A stretch of DNA of 64,000 nucleotides, taken from contig NZ_JNYJ01000032.1 of assembly GCF_000716715.1 (NCBI RefSeq), forward strand, positions 30,681 to 94,680, in the 5' to 3' direction. Shown here one piece after another: positions 32,408 through 40,280 of this stretch. The first letter of the stretch is position 1, and the number at the start of each line of letters is the position of its first letter. The position numbers and the translations under genes were made by a program. The stretch is from Dactylosporangium aurantiacum (lineage in GTDB: Bacteria; Actinomycetota; Actinomycetes; Mycobacteriales; Micromonosporaceae). Under the pieces are notes generated by a model, which searched no databases, had not been told where the DNA came from, and was given only the letters and a program-made list of their open reading frames with translations.

Positions 32408-33367
32408 GTGACCGCCACCGCACAGGACCTTGTCCGCCTGGACGACATCCGCGACGCCGCCGCGCGGATCTCCGGGCTCGTGGTCCGCACCCCGCTGCTG
32501 CCGTGTCCCTGGGCCGACGAGCTCTGGCTGAAACCCGAAAGCCTCCAGCCGATCGGCGCCTTCAAGCTCCGCGGCGCCACGAACGCCCTGCACCGCCTCG
32601 ACCTCGACCAGCGCCGCGCCGGCGTGGTCACGCACTCCTCCGGCAACCACGGCCAGGCCCTCGCCTACGCCGGCCGCGCCCTCGGCGTCCCCGTCGCCGT
32701 CGTCATGCCCGACGTGTCCACCCCGCTGAAGATCGAGGCCACCCGCGGCTACGGCGCCGAGGTCATCCTCGTGCCGCAGGCCGAGCGCGAGACCGTCGCC
32801 AAGCAGCTCGTCGCCGAACGCGGCATGACCCTCATCCCGCCGTACGACCACCCCGACATCATCGCCGGCCAGGGCACCGTCGGCCTGGAGATCTTCGAGG
32901 ACCTCTCCAACGTCGACGTCGTCGTCGTCCCCGTCGGCGGCGGCGGCCTCTCTTCCGGCGTCGCGACCGCCGTCAAGGCCCTCGCCCCGCACGTCGCCGT
33001 GATCGGCGTCGAACCGGCCGTCGCCGCCGACGCCGCCGAGAGCCTCGCCGCCGGGGTCGTGCGCATCTGGCCCGAGCAGCGGATGCTCAGCACGGTCGCC
33101 GACGGCCTGCGCACCCCGCTGTCGGAGCTGACCCTCGCGCACCTGAGCGCCCATCTCGACGCGATCGTCACCGTCGCCGAGGACGAGATCCTCGACGCGG
33201 TCAAGGTCCTCGCCCGCCGCGGCCGCCTCATCGCCGAACCCAGCGGCGCCGCCGCCACCGCCGCCGTCCTGCACCACCGCGACGAGCTCCCCGCGGGCCG
33301 CACCGTCGCCGTCGTCAGCGGCGGCAACATCGACCCCCGCCTGGCCGCCACCCTCTTCACCACCTGA
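32408..33367 (+). CDS. Threonine/serine dehydratase (PLP-dependent)
   Basis: A fold-type II PLP enzyme of about 319 residues that deaminates threonine to 2-oxobutyrate or serine to pyruvate. The PLP lysine is Lys53 in GAFKLRGA. The phosphate-binding glycine loop is VGGGGLSSG, and the substrate loop is SSGNHGQALAYAG. It ends after the catalytic domain, so the ACT regulatory domain of biosynthetic IlvA is missing; this points to a catabolic enzyme or a serine racemase-like relative. The start could be GTG 32408 or the in-frame GTG 32375 (11 residues longer); I prefer the shorter because its N-terminus aligns better with the family. Confidence 0.88.
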   Translation: MTATAQDLVRLDDIRDAAARISGLVVRTPLLPCPWADELWLKPESLQPIGAFKLRGATNALHRLDLDQRRAGVVTHSSGNHGQALAYAGRALGVPVAVVMPDVSTPLKIEATRGYGAEVILVPQAERETVAKQLVAERGMTLIPPYDHPDIIAGQGTVGLEIFEDLSNVDVVVVPVGGGGLSSGVATAVKALAPHVAVIGVEPAVAADAAESLAAGVVRIWPEQRMLSTVADGLRTPLSELTLAHLSAHLDAIVTVAEDEILDAVKVLARRGRLIAEPSGAAATAAVLHHRDELPAGRTVAVVSGGNIDPRLAATLFTT

Positions 33368-33370
33368 CAG

Positions 33371-33574
33371 TTATCCACAGGCTGTGGGTAACCCCTGTGG
33401 GCATCGCCACCCCCAGCGCCCGCCGACCCGGTGACCACCAGGCAACACGCAGGCGGATCCCAGGCGTACCCCACGTGGTTATCCACAGGCGTGCACACAT
33501 CCATCCACAGGCCCGCGCGGAGTTATCCACAGCTGGGGACAGATCGCTGTGGAAACCGGTCCGGGTTATCCCCA
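33371..33574. promoter_or_regulatory. Cluster of DnaA-box-like sequences
   Basis: Three perfect TTATCCACA nonamers lie on the plus strand at 33371-33379, 33479-33487 and 33523-33531. Near-matches are TTACCCACA on the minus strand (33383-33391), CCATCCACA (33501-33509), GTTTCCACA on the minus strand (33548-33556) and TTATCCCCA (33566-33574). TTATCCACA is the classical DnaA box; actinomycete boxes are often TTGTCCACA. No dnaA or dnaN is nearby, so this is more likely a DnaA-binding or titration site than the chromosome origin. The rest of the gap up to 33859 shows no gene and no further recognisable element. Confidence 0.65.
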
Positions 33575-33859
33575 CCCTTTCGGGTGTCACCCCGCCGTGT
33601 GGAAGGCCTTGCCGGACGCGGGCCCCGGGCCGGCGGCGCGTGCGTTCAGGTGTCCCACGGCCGGCCTGAGGCAGCCTGCCGTTCGTCCTCCTCGGCCGGG
33701 CGTCAGCGGCCGTCCTGCTCGGCTGGCGTCCGCGCCCACCCTGCCTCGACCAGGGCAGGCGTCCTCGCCGGCGAGCCGGGTCCGGCACCCGTCAGCCGCG
33801 CCGCGCGCGACGGTACGAGCGCCGGACCCCAGCGCCTCAGCGAGCCGGCACCGACCCGG

Positions 33860-35950
33860 TCAGGCGAGCCCGACCCGGTCCAGGACCCACGCGGTGATGA
33901 AGGCCTCCTCGCGCCAGGCGTCGTACCGCCCGCTCGGGCCGCCGTGGCCGGCGCCCATCTCCGTCTTCAGCAGCACGTCCGACTCCGGGGACAGGGCACG
34001 CAGGCGGGCGACCCACTTGGCCGGCTCGTGATACAGGACCCGGGTGTCGTTCAGGCTGGTCACGGCCAGGATCGCCGGATACGGGCGGGCCGAGAGGTTC
34101 TCATACGGCGTGTACGACTTCATGTACGCGTACACCTCGGGGTCCTCGAGCGGGTTGCCCCACTCCTCCCACTCGGTGACCGTCAGCGGCAGCGACGGGT
34201 CGAGGATGGTGTTGAGGGCGTCGACGAACGGGACCTGGGCCACGATGCCGGCGAAGGCTTCCGGGGCGAGGTTGGCCACGGCGCCCATGAGCAGCCCGCC
34301 GGCCGAGCCGCCGCGGGCGACGAGCTTGTCCGACGACGTCCAGCCGGCCTTGACCAGGTGCTCGGCGCAGGCCACGAAGTCGGTGAACGTGTTCTTCTTC
34401 GCCAGCAGCTTGCCCTGGTCATACCAGCGGCGGCCCATCTCGCCGCCGCCGCGGATGTGGGCGACGGCGAAGACGACGCCGCGGTCGAGCAGCGTCAGGC
34501 GCGGGATGGAGAACCACGGGTCCATCGAGGCCTCGTAGGAGCCGTAGCCGTAGAGGACGGCGGGGGCGGAGCCGTCACGGGGGGTGCCGGCGCGGGCCAC
34601 GATCGAGATCGGGACGCGGGTGCCGTCCTCGGCGAGGGCCCACTCGCGGTGCTGCTCGTAGCGGGCGGGGTCGAAGTCGCCCAGGACCGGCTTCTGCTTG
34701 CGCAGGGTCAGCTCGCCGCTGTCGAGGTTGCAGTCGAACACCGAGTCGGGCGTGACGAGCGAGACGTAGTGCAGGCGGAACGAGGTGGTGTCGTATTCGA
34801 GGTTGGCCTCGGGGCCGACGGCGTAGATCGGCTCGGGGAACGCGATGTCATACGGCGCGGCGCCCTGCAGCGGCACGACCCGGATGCCGGTGAGCCCGTC
34901 GCGGCGCAGCGAGACGACCAGGTGGCCGGAGAACGCGTCGACGCCGAGCAGCCGGGTGCCGGGCTCGTGCTCGATGAGCGTGGTCCAGGCGCCGGGCGCG
35001 TCGGCGGAGGTGTAGGACAGCGCGAAGTCCTCGGCGCCGTCGTTGTGCAGGATCAGGAACCGGTGGCCGTGGTGCTCCACCGAATACTCGATGCCCTGGC
35101 GGCGGGGCGAGATCGACAGTGGCGGGCTGGTCGGCGCGTCGGCCGGGACGGCCAGGACCTCGCTGGTGATCTTGCTGTGGATGTCGATGAGGATGAACCG
35201 CTCGGAACGGGTCAGCTCGACACCCACCCAGAACCGCTCGTCGGTCTCCTCGTGGACGATGACGTCCTCGCCGGCGGCGGTGCCCATGGTGTGCCGCCAG
35301 ACCCGGTAGGGCCGCCACGCCTCGTCGACGGTGATGTAGAACAGCGTCGAGCCGTCGGCGGACCACGCGGAGCCGTAGAACGCGTCCTCGACGGTGTCGG
35401 GCAGCAGCTCCCCGGTGTCGAGGTCCTTCACGCGCAGGGTGAACCGCTCGTCGCCGGCGAAGTCGGTGCTGTAGGCCAGGCGGCGGCTGTCGGGGCTGAT
35501 GTCGAACGTGCCGAGCGCGAAGAACTCGGAGTCGCCGGCCAGCTCGTTGCCGTCGAGGAGCACCTGCTCGCCGGGGAGGGCGCCGCCGTCGCCGAGGTCG
35601 GGCGGGGTCGTCTGGCCCGCGGCGGCCGGGACCCGGCAGTGGATCCCGTACTGCTTGCCCTCTTCGGTGCGCGTGTAATACCAGTAGGCGCCCTTGCGGG
35701 TGGGCACCGACAGGTCGGTCTCCTTGGTGCGGGACTTGATCTCGTTGAACGCCGTCTCGCGCAGGCTCTCCAGGTGCGCGGTCGCCGCCGTGGTGAACGC
35801 GTTCTCCGCCTCCAGATAGGCGACCGTGTCTGGGTCTTCCTTGTCCTGCAGCCAGAAATACTCGTCGACCACGGTGTCGCCGTGGTGCGTCCGCTCGTGC
35901 GGAACCTGCTTCGCCGTCGGCGGCTGAACGCCCGTCACACCTGAAGTCAC
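33860..35950 (-). CDS. Oligopeptidase B / prolyl oligopeptidase family (S9A)
   Basis: A 696-residue cytoplasmic serine peptidase. The N-terminal beta-propeller begins after DEYFWLQDKEDPDTVAYLEAEN (family pattern YxWLxD...P.V..YL..EN). The C-terminal alpha/beta hydrolase domain holds the nucleophile Ser549 in RGGSAGGLLMG, the aspartate in TSLNDTRVLYHEP and the histidine in GAGHGGPSGRYD. Length and motifs match oligopeptidase B, which cuts short peptides after basic residues. GTG 35950 is the likely start; GTG 35938 is possible. The open frame continues upstream on this strand, but that part has no family similarity and reflects GC bias. It is convergent towards the DnaA-box region. Confidence 0.92.
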   Translation of the reverse strand: MTSGVTGVQPPTAKQVPHERTHHGDTVVDEYFWLQDKEDPDTVAYLEAENAFTTAATAHLESLRETAFNEIKSRTKETDLSVPTRKGAYWYYTRTEEGKQYGIHCRVPAAAGQTTPPDLGDGGALPGEQVLLDGNELAGDSEFFALGTFDISPDSRRLAYSTDFAGDERFTLRVKDLDTGELLPDTVEDAFYGSAWSADGSTLFYITVDEAWRPYRVWRHTMGTAAGEDVIVHEETDERFWVGVELTRSERFILIDIHSKITSEVLAVPADAPTSPPLSISPRRQGIEYSVEHHGHRFLILHNDGAEDFALSYTSADAPGAWTTLIEHEPGTRLLGVDAFSGHLVVSLRRDGLTGIRVVPLQGAAPYDIAFPEPIYAVGPEANLEYDTTSFRLHYVSLVTPDSVFDCNLDSGELTLRKQKPVLGDFDPARYEQHREWALAEDGTRVPISIVARAGTPRDGSAPAVLYGYGSYEASMDPWFSIPRLTLLDRGVVFAVAHIRGGGEMGRRWYDQGKLLAKKNTFTDFVACAEHLVKAGWTSSDKLVARGGSAGGLLMGAVANLAPEAFAGIVAQVPFVDALNTILDPSLPLTVTEWEEWGNPLEDPEVYAYMKSYTPYENLSARPYPAILAVTSLNDTRVLYHEPAKWVARLRALSPESDVLLKTEMGAGHGGPSGRYDAWREEAFITAWVLDRVGLA

Positions 35951-36127
35951 GCTCCAAGACGTTACCCGCAACCCCTGACACTTTCCGCCGCGTCGGGGCC
36001 CCCGACGGCACCCCACGGGAAAACAAAAAGGCAACCAGGGGGGTACCTCGCCGGTCTGTCCTGTAGGAGAAAGCGACGCCGGTACCGTCATGGTCTCGAA
36101 GTTCGGGCGAGCCCATGGAGGAGCGCG

Positions 36128-37102
36128 GTGCGGCGTCGCGGGGTGTTGCAGATTGGGGTGGCGGGACTGGCAGCGATGCTGGTCCAAGCGTGCGCCGAGG
36201 AGTCGAACGCACCTGACGTGAAGGGCGGCGCGGCGCCGGGCTCCTCCGGCGCGGTCCAACCGGCCTCCACGTTCGACCCTTCGGCGTACGTGCCCGCCCC
36301 GGTGCCGATCGCCGAGCTCAAGAAGCTGTACAACTACGACGCCAAGGCCACGCTCAACGCCCAGCTGACCGACAAACGGACCGGCGACGGCGTGATCCTC
36401 GAGGACATCACGTACTCCGACACCAGGGGGCGCGAGGAGATCCCGGCGTACGTGGTCGGCCCGGAGAAGTTCACCGGCCGGCTGCCCGCGATCGTCTACG
36501 CGCACGGCAGCGACGGCAACCGTGACACCCTGCTGGCCGAGGCGATGGCGGTCGCCCGGCTGGGCGCGCTGGTCTGCGTGCCGGAGCTGCCGCTCAAGCC
36601 GTCCGGCGACCCGGTCGCCGACAGCAAGGTGGTCGCGGACTCGGTGGTCGCCCTGCGCCGCGCCTTCGACCTGCTGATCCGCCGCTCGGACTGTGACGGC
36701 TCCAGGGCCGGGTTCGCCGGGCACAGCTGGGGCGCCGTCCAGGGCGCCGTCCTCTACGGCATCGACTCCCGCATCACGGCGAGCGTCCTCGCGTCGGGGA
36801 CCAGCCGGATCTCCCGGTGGATGGTCCGGCATCCGGTGCCGAAGGACTGGCACGCCTACCTTGACGCATTGTCGAGGTTCGACGCGCCGCCGTACGTGGC
36901 GGTGACCGGCCGCAAACCCGTCCTGCTGCAGTTCGGCAAGCAGGACACGGTGGTGCCGGAGGCCGAGCGCGCCGAGCTGGCGAACGGTGTCGCCGGCCCG
37001 AAGGAACGCAAGGACTATGACACCGGCCATGATCTGGTCGCGTTCGAGGCGGCGCGCACCGACCGGGTGGCGTTCCTCCGCAAGCAGTTGCGGCTGAAGT
37101 AA
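36128..37102 (+). CDS. Lipoprotein alpha/beta hydrolase (dienelactone hydrolase-like)
   Basis: A 324-residue exported hydrolase. The N-terminus has a basic start and the lipobox LVQAC (Cys22), so it is probably membrane-attached on the outside. The catalytic nucleophile is Ser200 in GHSWG. The acid is in QFGKQDTVVP, and the histidine is in DTGHDL near the C-terminus. The strand YAHGSDGNRD supplies the oxyanion hole. The natural substrate is unknown: esters, lactones or acyl groups are all possible. GTG 36128 follows a GGAGG-like sequence (ATGGAGGAGCGC). A LexA-type box lies 16 bp after its stop. Confidence 0.85.
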   Translation: MRRRGVLQIGVAGLAAMLVQACAEESNAPDVKGGAAPGSSGAVQPASTFDPSAYVPAPVPIAELKKLYNYDAKATLNAQLTDKRTGDGVILEDITYSDTRGREEIPAYVVGPEKFTGRLPAIVYAHGSDGNRDTLLAEAMAVARLGALVCVPELPLKPSGDPVADSKVVADSVVALRRAFDLLIRRSDCDGSRAGFAGHSWGAVQGAVLYGIDSRITASVLASGTSRISRWMVRHPVPKDWHAYLDALSRFDAPPYVAVTGRKPVLLQFGKQDTVVPEAERAELANGVAGPKERKDYDTGHDLVAFEAARTDRVAFLRKQLRLK

Positions 37103-37117
37103 CGACCCGTTACGCTT

Positions 37118-37133
37118 TCGAACACATGTTCGA
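37118..37133. promoter_or_regulatory. LexA (SOS) box-like palindrome
   Basis: TCGAACACATGTTCGA matches the Gram-positive LexA consensus CGAAC-N4-GTTCG with one more matching pair on each side. It lies in the 224-bp gap between the hydrolase gene and the GlcE-like gene, about 190 bp upstream of the latter, which could therefore be damage-inducible. An ATG within the palindrome opens an 18-codon frame that I do not regard as a gene. Confidence 0.6.
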
Positions 37134-37326
37134 TGTCGCTTGGTGCACCATGTGCATGGTTCCGGCGCTCGATCATATTTGAACGCGTCGTTGGGAAAGC
37201 CTGGATCAAGCCTGCACCGGCTGGCCCTGGCTGCCGCGAATCCCGCCGGCGAGCACTTCCCCGTGTGGTCGTCTCGTCGGACGGTCCAGCTGGTGCCGGA
37301 CCGTGAGCAGGGAAGCGTGGGCTGCG

Positions 37327-38547
37327 GTGAGCGTGATCGAAGTGTTGGCGGAGGCGTGCGGGCCGGAGCACGTGTGGGAGGCCGGCCCGGGCGACCGGGT
37401 GGACGGTGTGCCGGCCGGCTGGGTCGTCGCGCCCGGCACCGCGGAAGAGGTCTCCGGCGTGCTGCGCGCCGCGGCCGCCGCGGGCCTGTCGATCGTGCCG
37501 TCGGGCGCCGGCACCAAGCTCGACTGGGGGCTCCCACCCGCCCACGTCGACATCCTCATGGACCTCGGCCGCATGTCGGGCGTGCTCGACCACGAGCCCG
37601 ACGAGCTGACCGCCACCGTCGCCGCCGGCACCCCCATGCGGGCGCTGCGCGCCCACCTGCTGCGCAAGGGCCAGCGGATCCCGCTCGACGTCGCCTCACC
37701 CGGCGCGACCCTCGGCGGGGTCCTCGCCACCAACGAGGCGGGCCCGCTGCGCCACCGGTTCGGCACCCCACGCGACCTGGTCGCCGGCGTGCGGGTGGCG
37801 CTCGACGAAGGCAGCCTCGAACGCCAGCTGGACGGCCACGACCTGGCCCGGCACATCTGCGGATCGTTCGGCACCCTCGGCGTGATCACCGAGGCCACGG
37901 TCCGGCTGGAGCCGATGCCGTCCGCCCGCGCCTGGGTCGTGCGCCCCGTGTCGACCCCGCGGGAGGTCCAGCAGCTCACCGAGGCGCTCGTCGGCTCCTC
38001 GCTCGGCGCCGCCGCGATCGAGGCCGACCTGCCCGGCGGCACCGGCCGCCCCGCGGAGCTCGCCGCCCTGTTCGAAGGCAGCCGGGCCGGCAGCGCCGCC
38101 CGTGCCGAGGGAGCCGCCCACCTGCTCGGCGGCGGCGCCTCCGTCGAGCACACCCCACCGGACTGGTGGGGGCGCTACCCGTTCGACGCCGACGACGTGG
38201 CGCTGAAGATCTGGGGTCAGCCGAGTGAACTCTTCGCCGTCGTCTACGCGCTGCGCGACGCCGCCGGCATCCCCGTGCCGGTCCGCGGCTCGGTCGGCGC
38301 CGGCATCGCCCACGTCGCGCTGCCCGCCACGGTCCCGCCGGAGCGGCTCGCGGGCATGCTGACCGCCGCCCGGACCGTCCTCTTGGCCCGCGGCGGCGGT
38401 GGCTGCACCCTGCTGCGCGCCCCCGCCGACCTGCGCGAGCTCGTGGAGACCTACGGCCCCGGCCGGCTGTCCGACGCGACCGTCCGCCTGAAGCTCGCCC
38501 TCGACCCCGAGGAGCGCATGGCCCCCGGCCGGCTGCCCACCTGCTAG
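37327..38547 (+). CDS. FAD-binding oxidoreductase (GlcE/GlcD-like)
   Basis: A 406-residue PCMH-type flavoprotein. The FAD domain shows VVAPGTAEEVSGVLRAA near the N-terminus, then VPSGAGTKLDWG and GATLGGVLATNEAGPLRHRFGT with the DLV.GVRVAL continuation, as in the GlcE subunit of glycolate oxidase. The C-terminal half is weakly conserved and lacks the long cap domain of GlcD, so the GlcE comparison is better. No GlcD or GlcF partner is adjacent. I chose GTG 37327, 11 bases after GGGAAG; GTG 37303 would add eight residues. The 3' end overlaps the convergent GNAT gene by 4 bp. Confidence 0.82.
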   Translation: MSVIEVLAEACGPEHVWEAGPGDRVDGVPAGWVVAPGTAEEVSGVLRAAAAAGLSIVPSGAGTKLDWGLPPAHVDILMDLGRMSGVLDHEPDELTATVAAGTPMRALRAHLLRKGQRIPLDVASPGATLGGVLATNEAGPLRHRFGTPRDLVAGVRVALDEGSLERQLDGHDLARHICGSFGTLGVITEATVRLEPMPSARAWVVRPVSTPREVQQLTEALVGSSLGAAAIEADLPGGTGRPAELAALFEGSRAGSAARAEGAAHLLGGGASVEHTPPDWWGRYPFDADDVALKIWGQPSELFAVVYALRDAAGIPVPVRGSVGAGIAHVALPATVPPERLAGMLTAARTVLLARGGGGCTLLRAPADLRELVETYGPGRLSDATVRLKLALDPEERMAPGRLPTC

Positions 38548-39071
38548 CGGGTCTTCTCCGTCCAGACCACCAGCTGCTCCACGCCGTCGATCTCGGTCGT
38601 GTACTGCCGCGACGGCACCTCCACGAAGCCGAACCGGCGGTGTAGGGCGATCACCTGCTTGTTCCAGGCCAGGGTCCGGCCGCCGACGGACGTGAGCTTC
38701 ATCTCGTCGAAGGCATACGCGACCGCGGCCTTCTCCAGCTCCATCCACGCGGGCAGCAGCTCGCCGCGCTCCTCCAGCCCGTCGACGTCGAGGAAGAACC
38801 CCCACTCGGCAGTGCCGGCGACCTCGTCGTGGTCGTTGAACGTGACAACACCGCAGTCATTGCCCTTGTACGCGAAGATGAGCACCCGCCGGGACGGGTC
38901 CGCCTGGACCTTCGCCCACCACTGAGCGTGACCCTCCGGGGTGATGAACGCGGTGTAGATGCTGGCACCGCGGGTCTTCGGGTGATTGCGCCAGCGGCGG
39001 ATGGTTTCGACGTCCGATTCGTCGGCTTCGCGCAGCACCTGGAAACCTCCCGTGGGGCAGGCGTGAGTCAT
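38544..39071 (-). CDS. GNAT N-acetyltransferase (PseH/RimJ-like)
   Basis: A 175-residue acetyltransferase. It has the N-terminal pattern LREADESDVETIRRWRNHPKTR, EWGFFLDVD, and the later AYAFDEMKLTSVGGRTLAWNKQVIALHRRFGF, which together resemble PseH-type sugar N-acetyltransferases and RimJ. ATG 39071 is chosen because the conserved part begins right after it; an in-frame start at 39182 would overlap the divergent acyl carrier protein gene. Its place next to the ACP-LuxEC-GT2 operon and near a WecE-like aminotransferase makes N-acylation of a 4-amino sugar a reasonable guess. Confidence 0.8.
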   Translation of the reverse strand: MTHACPTGGFQVLREADESDVETIRRWRNHPKTRGASIYTAFITPEGHAQWWAKVQADPSRRVLIFAYKGNDCGVVTFNDHDEVAGTAEWGFFLDVDGLEERGELLPAWMELEKAAVAYAFDEMKLTSVGGRTLAWNKQVIALHRRFGFVEVPSRQYTTEIDGVEQLVVWTEKTR

Positions 39072-39144
39072 TGAAAGACCGGCCAACGGTACACTCGCTC
39101 GCGGATGCCAGCCCGCTTTCCCGATCGAACAGGACCCTGAGCTG

Positions 39145-39390
39145 ATGAGCAACCTCGATCGTCTTCGTGTCGCCTTCCGCACCGCGCTGGCGCTGCCCGA
39201 GGACTATGACGTCGACAAGCTCGAATACCGGGGCATCGAAAAATGGGACTCACTGGCCCACCTTTCCCTGGTCGGAGAGATCGAGGACACGTTCGACGTG
39301 ATGATCGACACCGATGAGGTGATCGACCTCAGCTCGTTCGACAAGGCCGTCGAGATCCTCGGAAAGCACGACGTTGACTTCTCCGGCTGA
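39145..39390 (+). CDS. Acyl carrier protein
   Basis: An 81-residue acyl carrier protein. The phosphopantetheine attachment serine is Ser36 in KWDSLAHLSLV, followed by the recognition helix EIEDTFDVMIDTDEV. It is not the housekeeping AcpP type, whose site reads GADSLDTVE, but resembles carrier proteins of dedicated pathways. ATG 39145 follows a weak ribosome site. The ketoreductase start overlaps its 3' end by 17 bases. As first gene of the set ACP, ketoreductase, AMP ligase, LuxE, LuxC it probably holds the acyl chain on which the other enzymes act. Confidence 0.93.
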   Translation: MSNLDRLRVAFRTALALPEDYDVDKLEYRGIEKWDSLAHLSLVGEIEDTFDVMIDTDEVIDLSSFDKAVEILGKHDVDFSG

Positions 39391-40123
39391 CGCCAGGGTC
39401 GCGCTCGTCACGGGATCCTCGCGGGGGATCGGCCGGGCCGTCGCGCGCAAACTCGCTACCGAGGGTTACCAACTGGTCCTCCACGGCATGCGGGAAGGCT
39501 CCGCGAAGGCCACCGCCGACGAGCTGACCGCCGACTTCGGCGTCGAGCCGCTCGTCGTGCACGGCGACGTCAGCGACGTCGCCGAGGTCAAGACGATGCT
39601 GCGGCTCGTCTTCGAGCGGCACCGCCGCCTCGACGCCCTCGTCGTCAACGCCGGCGTGCACGAGGCCGGCCTGCTCGGCATGATGGGCGACACCGCCGTC
39701 GAGCGGCTGTTCGCGGTCAACGCCGTCGGCGCCACCCACACCGTCAACGGCGCCGTCAAGCTGCTGCGCCGCGGCAAGTCGCCCTCGGTCGTCCTGCTCT
39801 CCTCCGTCATGGGCACCTCCGGCGCCGCCGGCCAGGCCGTCTACGGCGCGACCAAGGCCGCCGTGGCCGGGCTCGCCCGCGCCGCGGCCAAGGAGCTCGG
39901 CCCGGCCGGCATCCGGGTCAACGCGGTCGCGCCCGGGTTCATCGCCACCGAGATGCTCGACTCCCTCGACGAGGCCGGCCGCGCCGAGCGGGTCGCGTCG
40001 ACCGCCCTGCGCCGCCTCGGCGAGCCCGAGGACGTCGCCGACGTGATCGCGTTCCTGCTCTCCGACGCGGCGAGGTTCGTCACCGGCCAGGTGATCGAGG
40101 TCGACGGCGGTCTGGTCGTATGA
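39374..40123 (+). CDS. 3-oxoacyl-ACP reductase-like SDR
   Basis: A 249-residue ketoreductase. The NADPH motif is TGSSRGIG. Catalytic residues lie in LLSSVMGTSGAAGQAVYGATKAA (Ser, Tyr and Lys of the YxxxK motif). The C-terminus has the FabG pattern APGFIATEML and FVTGQVIEVDGG. TTG 39374 is inferred as start because it overlaps the carrier-protein gene and supplies the right N-terminus; no ATG or GTG is available before the cofactor motif. It probably reduces a 3-oxoacyl group on the adjacent carrier protein. Confidence 0.9.
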   Translation: MTSPADARVALVTGSSRGIGRAVARKLATEGYQLVLHGMREGSAKATADELTADFGVEPLVVHGDVSDVAEVKTMLRLVFERHRRLDALVVNAGVHEAGLLGMMGDTAVERLFAVNAVGATHTVNGAVKLLRRGKSPSVVLLSSVMGTSGAAGQAVYGATKAAVAGLARAAAKELGPAGIRVNAVAPGFIATEMLDSLDEAGRAERVASTALRRLGEPEDVADVIAFLLSDAARFVTGQVIEVDGGLVV

Positions 40124-40280
40124 CGGTCCGCGGCGAAGCGGCGCACGCGGTCCCGTCGGCGCCGCATCTGGAACGCTGCGTGATTGGTCATGTACGGAAC
40201 TCGGGCCGATTTTTTTGGGTGGAGTACGGTGAGGAGCATCCGTGTCCGCCTCGACGGTCCGGGACTGCGGAGGTGACAGC

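Noticed and set aside
33371..33574. Chromosomal origin of replication (oriC)
   Set aside because: DnaA boxes are present, but dnaA, dnaN and an AT-rich unwinding region are not, and flanking genes are metabolic.
37126..37182. 18-codon frame starting inside the LexA-type box
   Set aside because: No ribosome site, atypical composition and no support as a peptide gene.
35951..37537. Upstream extension of the oligopeptidase B reading frame to over 1200 residues
   Set aside because: The extra part has no family similarity and lies opposite a well-supported lipoprotein gene; it reflects high GC content.
39072..39182. Longer N-terminus for the PseH-like acetyltransferase
   Set aside because: It would overlap the divergent acyl carrier protein gene, and the extra residues do not match the family.
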